From CAKZNE01 sp002695025 (GTDB lineage: Bacteria > Bacteroidota > Bacteroidia > Flavobacteriales > Schleiferiaceae): DNA of 64,000 bases. Shown here in pieces: positions 59,961-64,000 of this stretch. The notes beneath the pieces were generated by a model, which was not told the origin of the DNA, searched no databases, and saw only the letters and a list, made by a program, of their open reading frames with translations. The position numbers were made by a program, and so were the translations under genes. Each line of letters begins with the position of its first letter. Positions within the stretch are counted from its first letter, which is position 1. Where the stretch lies: contig CAJWML010000003.1 of the NCBI GenBank assembly GCA_913043285.1, positions 186,001 to 250,000 on the forward strand. Direction: 5' to 3'.

Positions 59961-60686
59961 ATGAGCCGGATACTGGTTGTGGAGGATGATCTTTTTACCG
60001 CTGAAAACATCTCTGAAGACCTTGGTTTCAGAGGGTATGACACTATAGTGACGCATAGCCCAGAGGAGGCTATCATGGTTATGGAAAACGAAAAACCGGA
60101 CCTTATCCTGATGGATATCCACCTGAACGGAAAGATGGACGGTGTGGAGCTGGCCGCCCACATAAACCAGTCCTATTCCATTCCGGTGCTATACCTGACG
60201 GATGACCAGGATGACCGGTTACTACAGAAAATCCAGAAACAACACAGGGCTTATTTCATGAATAAGCCTTTCCGGGCGGCTCTTCTTGCCCACACCATAG
60301 ACCTGATACTGCAGCCAGAAGGACAACCTGCCAGAGCCACTCCCGAGGATTTTATTTTTGTTAAAGTAAAAACCGGTGACGGCAGGAAACAAAGGGTTTT
60401 TTGTAAATCCATTAGCTACTTACGGGCAGACCGTGCCTATTGCAAGCTGTATACTTTAAAAGATGAAGCGGAAGAACTGCGAATGCTGCACTTGAGCAGT
60501 AATATGGCGCAAACCCTTCGCTCTTTACCACAAGACCGTTTTTTACAGGTACACCGGTCGTACGCTGTAAACCTGCATCATGTAAAGGAATTTGACGCCA
60601 ATGACCTGTATATGCAGGGGGAAGTCTCCATACCGCTCGGAGAAAATTTCAAAACCGAGTTTTTGAAAAGAATACGGCAGGTTTAG
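59961..60686 (+). CDS. LytTR family response regulator
   Basis: This 241-residue protein has an N-terminal receiver domain with the phosphorylation site Asp52 (LILMDIHLNGKMDG), the acidic VVEDD pocket and the MNKPF lysine. A LytTR DNA-binding domain follows (about 135-241) with ISYLRADRAYCKLYT and FLQVHRSYAVNLHHVKEF. It probably receives its phosphate from the divergent TPR histidine kinase and binds DNA as a dimer. Target genes are unknown; the unrecognised gene 85 bp downstream could be one. Confidence 0.88.
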   Translation: MSRILVVEDDLFTAENISEDLGFRGYDTIVTHSPEEAIMVMENEKPDLILMDIHLNGKMDGVELAAHINQSYSIPVLYLTDDQDDRLLQKIQKQHRAYFMNKPFRAALLAHTIDLILQPEGQPARATPEDFIFVKVKTGDGRKQRVFCKSISYLRADRAYCKLYTLKDEAEELRMLHLSSNMAQTLRSLPQDRFLQVHRSYAVNLHHVKEFDANDLYMQGEVSIPLGENFKTEFLKRIRQV

Positions 60687-60771
60687 GAAGGATTTTTCAG
60701 GGTTTCGGAAAGTTAGCCCCTACCTCTACCGTAAATCCGGCTTACTTGGGTGCCAAATCACCAATTACCCA

Positions 60772-61632
60772 ATGGCACTTTTTGCGGTAGACGAAATCCA
60801 TGCTCTTTTACTTACTGCGGCCTCCAAGGCCGGTGTAGGGAATCTTGACAAAAAAGGGTTCGAGATATTATCTAAAGAAATTCAAAGGGAAATACCCCGT
60901 ACAGCTCATGGGGTGTTCCTCTCTTATCGCTATTTGCGGGAGTCCATTTATGATAAGGTAACGGAAGCTCTGAAGGAAGGTAAGTATGAACTGGGTTTTA
61001 ATCGCGACTATATTGACACCCTTTGCCAATTTGCAGGATATAAGAGTTTTAACACTTTCCATGACCATTTTAATAAGTGGGAAAAAGAACTGCAAGGCCT
61101 GAGATCCGACTCCGACCGTGTGGCCATATTGTTTACTCCCGAAGATGAGGCTTCTGCACTGGACCTCCAGAAAATAGCGGAACTAAACAAAATGGAGTGT
61201 ATCCAAAGATCAATTAAAGTTAATGGGGAGGAAATCCTGAATCTTCCTGATGAGGTACTTTTTGCCATAATGGTTTTAGGTCAGTCACCCTTCGCTGATG
61301 ACACTCTGAAACTAACTTCACAGTGGGCACAGAATATTTCCTCCCCTATTTTTATTTATACTCCCCACCCCGGACCTCATATCTCCCTTCCTCCTGGATG
61401 GAGTGAAAAACCACTGTTAGAGCCCCAGGATTGTCATTTATTTTTTGCCATGGCCAAAATGTACATGCATGGGTTGGCTGAAAAAAAAACCTATTTCTCC
61501 CGTCACGGGGGTACCACGCATATTCATGCCAATAATGTGGGAGCCATATTTATGGGAAATACACGCATCGCAGCGGAATTCTCCGTACAGGAGGATATGA
61601 ACCTTACCAACCACCATCACAAGGGGAGCTAG
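60772..61632 (+). CDS. Unrecognised three-part protein, possible conflict-system adaptor
   Basis: This 286-residue protein has no family I can name. It has an N-terminal helical part (about residues 1-105) with a pattern like YIDTLCQFAGYKSFNTFHDHF, seen in adaptor-like N-terminal domains of Bacteroidota. A central alpha/beta part (about 110-235) follows that could be TIR- or effector-associated-domain-like (RVAILFTPEDEASALDLQKI). The C-terminal strand (THIHANNVGAIFMGNTRIA) resembles the short beta repeats ending such proteins. It ends in a His-rich tail (NHHHKGS). No signal peptide. It lies 6 bp before a lipoprotein gene, in one operon. Confidence 0.6.
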   Translation: MALFAVDEIHALLLTAASKAGVGNLDKKGFEILSKEIQREIPRTAHGVFLSYRYLRESIYDKVTEALKEGKYELGFNRDYIDTLCQFAGYKSFNTFHDHFNKWEKELQGLRSDSDRVAILFTPEDEASALDLQKIAELNKMECIQRSIKVNGEEILNLPDEVLFAIMVLGQSPFADDTLKLTSQWAQNISSPIFIYTPHPGPHISLPPGWSEKPLLEPQDCHLFFAMAKMYMHGLAEKKTYFSRHGGTTHIHANNVGAIFMGNTRIAAEFSVQEDMNLTNHHHKGS

Positions 61633-61638
61633 GCTCCA

Positions 61639-62319
61639 ATGATAATGGCCCACTTTGGTAAAATATGTTGTTGTCTTGTTCTTGTGGGGGTAATAGGCTG
61701 TGGATCTCCTATTAAACGCAAATTCAATAAAAGCAGCCTGCGGGAAGACCTTAACGATATCCTGGCCTGCGGGCAGGGAGATACCTCTGATATTAACCTG
61801 ATGATCTCTTACCTGGAAGCGTGTTTGCCTACTAATGAAATACTGGATGGTAAAACTTACAGCCAGCTATTGAAGGAAGCCACTTATTTCCATACTCAAA
61901 AGCAACGTTTAGCGGCTGAAACGGTGATCAGAGAGGAAAAAGAACGGCAGCGGGAGGCCCTTAAAATAAACGAACTCAACCACAGTATTGAGGTGAAGGT
62001 GGTTGACAAGGCATACAAGGCTGAAAGTTGGCGGGAATACATGGTTTTTAAAATGGCCTTAACCAACTATAACAATAAGCCTATACGAGCTTTTAAAGGA
62101 AAGATAGTATTCCGTGACCCTACGGATAGCCTTATACGTTCGTATGACTTTCTCTATGACACACCTTTACCCACTGGTAAAAAAACCTTATTCTCTTTCC
62201 GTACCCACTTTAATTCCTTTTGCAATAAGGACCAGGAAATCCATACTCAATCCTTAAAGGATCTGAGGATACGTTGGGTACCTGAAAAAATAATCTTTGA
62301 GGATTATTCCACCTTGTGA
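61639..62319 (+). CDS. Putative lipoprotein with FxLYD-like C-terminal domain
   Basis: This 226-residue protein has a hydrophobic N-terminus (CCCLVLVGVIGCGSP) with a plausible lipobox Cys near residue 21. Next come a Cys-containing helical part, a coiled coil (EKERQREALKINELNH) and a C-terminal beta domain with RAFKGKIVFRDPTDSLIRSY and TPLPTGKKTLFSF, like FxLYD domains of extracytoplasmic proteins. It is downstream of the unrecognised gene with 6 bp between. No function can be given. Confidence 0.65.
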   Translation: MIMAHFGKICCCLVLVGVIGCGSPIKRKFNKSSLREDLNDILACGQGDTSDINLMISYLEACLPTNEILDGKTYSQLLKEATYFHTQKQRLAAETVIREEKERQREALKINELNHSIEVKVVDKAYKAESWREYMVFKMALTNYNNKPIRAFKGKIVFRDPTDSLIRSYDFLYDTPLPTGKKTLFSFRTHFNSFCNKDQEIHTQSLKDLRIRWVPEKIIFEDYSTL

Positions 62320-62340
62320 TCGTGGCAAGAACTATTATAA

Positions 62341-62371
62341 AAAAAGAGGGCTGAGCCCTCTTTTTATTTTT
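62341..62371. terminator. Bidirectional terminator
   Basis: The stem AAAAAGAGGGC / GCCCTCTTTTT closes a TGA loop. It has T-rich exits on both strands and lies between the convergent lipoprotein and icmF genes, serving both. Confidence 0.92.
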
Positions 62372-62376
62372 AAGCA

Positions 62377-63999
62377 TTACATATTTCTCCGGTATTGGCC
62401 ACCCACTTCAAATAATGCCGTTGTGATCTGACCCAGGGAGCAGTATTTCACCGCTTCCATCATTACGTCAAACATATTCTCATTACGGACAGCTGATTCC
62501 TGCAACTTCTTTAGCCATTTACTGCTTTCGCTTTCACTCTTCTTATGCAGATGGCCAAGCATTTCGATCTGGTATTCTTTTTCTTCCTTAGTAGCGCGGA
62601 TTACTTCCCCAGGGCGTACCGTAGGGGAACCGGTGGAACTCAGGAACGTATTAACCCCGATGATCGGAAACTCCCCGGTATGCTTGAGAGTTTCATAATA
62701 CAGGCTCTCTTCCTGTATCTTACCGCGCTGGTACATGGTTTCCATAGCTCCCAACACTCCACCGCGTTCGGTGATCCGGTCAAACTCGGCCAGCACAGCT
62801 TCTTCTACCAGATCGGTCAATTCTTCAATAATAAAGCTCCCTTGTATCGGGTTCTCATTTTTGGCCAGTCCTAATTCTTTATTGATGATCAGCTGAATGG
62901 CCATAGCCCTGCGTACACTTTCCTCGGTTGGAGTGGTTATAGCCTCGTCATAGGCATTGGTATGCAACGAATTACAGTTATCGTAAATAGCGTATAAAGC
63001 CTGTAGTGTAGTCCGGATGTCATTGAATTGTATCTCCTGGGCATGCAGCGAGCGTCCCGAGGTTTGAATGTGATACTTCAACATCTGTGCGCGTGGATCT
63101 GCACCGTATTTATTCTTCAGGGCCTTACTCCATATTCTGCGGGCGGCACGGCCAATTACCGCATATTCAGGGTCAATACCGTTGCTGAAGAAAAAGCTCA
63201 GGTTAGGGCCAAAATCATTGATATCCATCCCCCTGCTCAGGTAGTACTCTACATACGTAAATCCGTTGGCCAGTGTAAACGCCAGCTGGCTAATAGGATT
63301 GGCTCCGGCCTCTGCAATATGGTAGCCTGAAATGGAGACAGAGTAAAAATTACGCACTTTGTTGGCAATAAAGCTTTCCTGCACATCACCCATAAGGCGC
63401 AAAGCAAATTCCGTGGAAAAAATACAGGTGTTTTGGGCCTGATCCTCCTTAAGAATATCTGCCTGAACCGTACCACGCACTGTTGCCAGGGTTTTGGCCT
63501 TTATTTCTTCGTAAACCCTCTTATCAAGTACCTGATCACCGGTAATACCCAGTAGCATCAATCCAAGACCATTATTACCTTCCGGCAGCTCCCCATTTAC
63601 CGCTACCCCGCTTAATACATTCTCCTGGTGTTTTTCAGGGGCAGGTTCATCTTGAGCATGCAATTGCTCCTCACTACGTTCAGCGATCTTTCCCTGGTAT
63701 TGAGGACGCTTAAGATCACGGTCATCGTATAATTCCTTTAGCTTGGCTTCTACCTTATCTTCCAATCCATTCTCCCGGATGTACTTTTCGCATTGCTGAT
63801 CAATAGCGGCATTCATAAAGAACGCCAAAAGCATAGGAGCTGGTCCGTTAATGGTCATACTTACCGAGGTGGTAGGTGCGCAAAGGTCAAACCCGGAATA
63901 CAGTTTCTTGGCATCATCCAGGCAACATATACTCACTCCTGAATTACCGATCTTACCATAAATATCGGGGCGATAATCCGGGTCATTGCCATACAGGGT
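62377..63999 (-). CDS. icmF: Fused isobutyryl-CoA mutase IcmF, C-terminal part (5' end outside window)
   Basis: The frame is open to the window edge, so this is the C-terminal third of a large protein. It has the mutase barrel block KIGNSGVSICCLDDAKKLYS, TTSVSMTINGPAPMLLAFFM, and the segment TVRGTVQADILKEDQAQNTC, which I recognise from IcmF rather than from two-subunit methylmalonyl-CoA mutases. IcmF joins a B12-binding domain, a MeaB-like GTPase and the mutase; the first two lie outside the window and are inferred. It interconverts isobutyryl-CoA and n-butyryl-CoA. Confidence 0.88.
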   Translation of the reverse strand, partial: TLYGNDPDYRPDIYGKIGNSGVSICCLDDAKKLYSGFDLCAPTTSVSMTINGPAPMLLAFFMNAAIDQQCEKYIRENGLEDKVEAKLKELYDDRDLKRPQYQGKIAERSEEQLHAQDEPAPEKHQENVLSGVAVNGELPEGNNGLGLMLLGITGDQVLDKRVYEEIKAKTLATVRGTVQADILKEDQAQNTCIFSTEFALRLMGDVQESFIANKVRNFYSVSISGYHIAEAGANPISQLAFTLANGFTYVEYYLSRGMDINDFGPNLSFFFSNGIDPEYAVIGRAARRIWSKALKNKYGADPRAQMLKYHIQTSGRSLHAQEIQFNDIRTTLQALYAIYDNCNSLHTNAYDEAITTPTEESVRRAMAIQLIINKELGLAKNENPIQGSFIIEELTDLVEEAVLAEFDRITERGGVLGAMETMYQRGKIQEESLYYETLKHTGEFPIIGVNTFLSSTGSPTVRPGEVIRATKEEKEYQIEMLGHLHKKSESESSKWLKKLQESAVRNENMFDVMMEAVKYCSLGQITTALFEVGGQYRRNM

Positions 64000-64000
64000 T

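Noticed and set aside
59876..60163. N-terminal extension of the histidine kinase frame
   Set aside because: The extra 96 residues overlap the response regulator gene on the other strand, have a shadow-like composition, and would put the signal peptide in the middle of the protein.
1..64000. CRISPR arrays, tRNA or rRNA genes, prophage or insertion sequences
   Set aside because: I looked through the gaps between genes and saw no spaced direct repeats, cloverleaf-like sequences, integrase or transposase genes. A tRNAscan or ISfinder search would settle this.

Overview
The window comes from a member of the Bacteroidota, most likely Flavobacteriales. The evidence is three type IX secretion system (T9SS) cargo proteins, a type III glutamine synthetase, a fused SecDF, a CarB without its C-terminal regulatory domain, lineage-typical families (DUF3822, DUF2851, DUF4834, a DUF6090-like protein), and promoters of the Bacteroidota TTG-N17-23-TAnnTTTG type. 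GC content looks moderate. I saw no rRNA, tRNA, CRISPR array, prophage or intact insertion sequence. Homology calls are recognition by eye, not database results.

Layout. 1-5.7 kb: the end of a T9SS cargo gene, two tandem membrane TPR-HTH regulators and a PlsC-like acyltransferase. 5.7-13.3 kb: housekeeping genes (RecD-like helicase, DUF3822 pair, rsmD, rdgB, rlmH, nadC, BrkB-type membrane protein, DUF2147). 13.2-26.7 kb: a surface-glycan island. Six minus-strand genes encode a pseudaminic acid (Pse) pathway in which a formyltransferase sits where the acetyltransferase PseH is expected. A Wzx-like flippase and a sulfotransferase lie beside it. Divergent to these are a YfhO-like membrane protein, a GT4 glycosyltransferase and a second transferase-like protein. 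26.7-30.1 kb: DUF4834, carB, and rpmH (52 codons). 30.2-36.3 kb: an SDR, a 2OG-Fe(II) oxygenase, and a compact minus-strand run of mscS, DUF2851, PspC, K+ channel, a 52-residue PspC protein and an rfbD-like reductase. 36.4-40.7 kb: yceI-marR with tandem palindromes at its promoter, then three exported proteins, one with a T9SS type B C-terminus. 41-53.7 kb: pyrF, prfA, purM, an OmpA/TPR/beta-propeller/LysM protein, glnA (GSIII), a Na+/Ca2+ exchanger, tatA and secDF. 53.8-57.9 kb: an FG-GAP T9SS protein, a gene-poor kilobase with inverted repeats, and a small lipoprotein. 58-64 kb: a TPR histidine kinase divergent from a LytTR response regulator, an unrecognised three-part protein and lipoprotein, and the C-terminal part of icmF.

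The most interesting points are the predicted formylated-Pse pathway, the exoprotein trio whose two members without a T9SS domain end in a shared Ile-Phe-His motif, the unrecognised protein at 60772-61632 that resembles conflict-system adaptors, the PspC / K+ channel / PspC arrangement, and the yceI-marR regulatory region.
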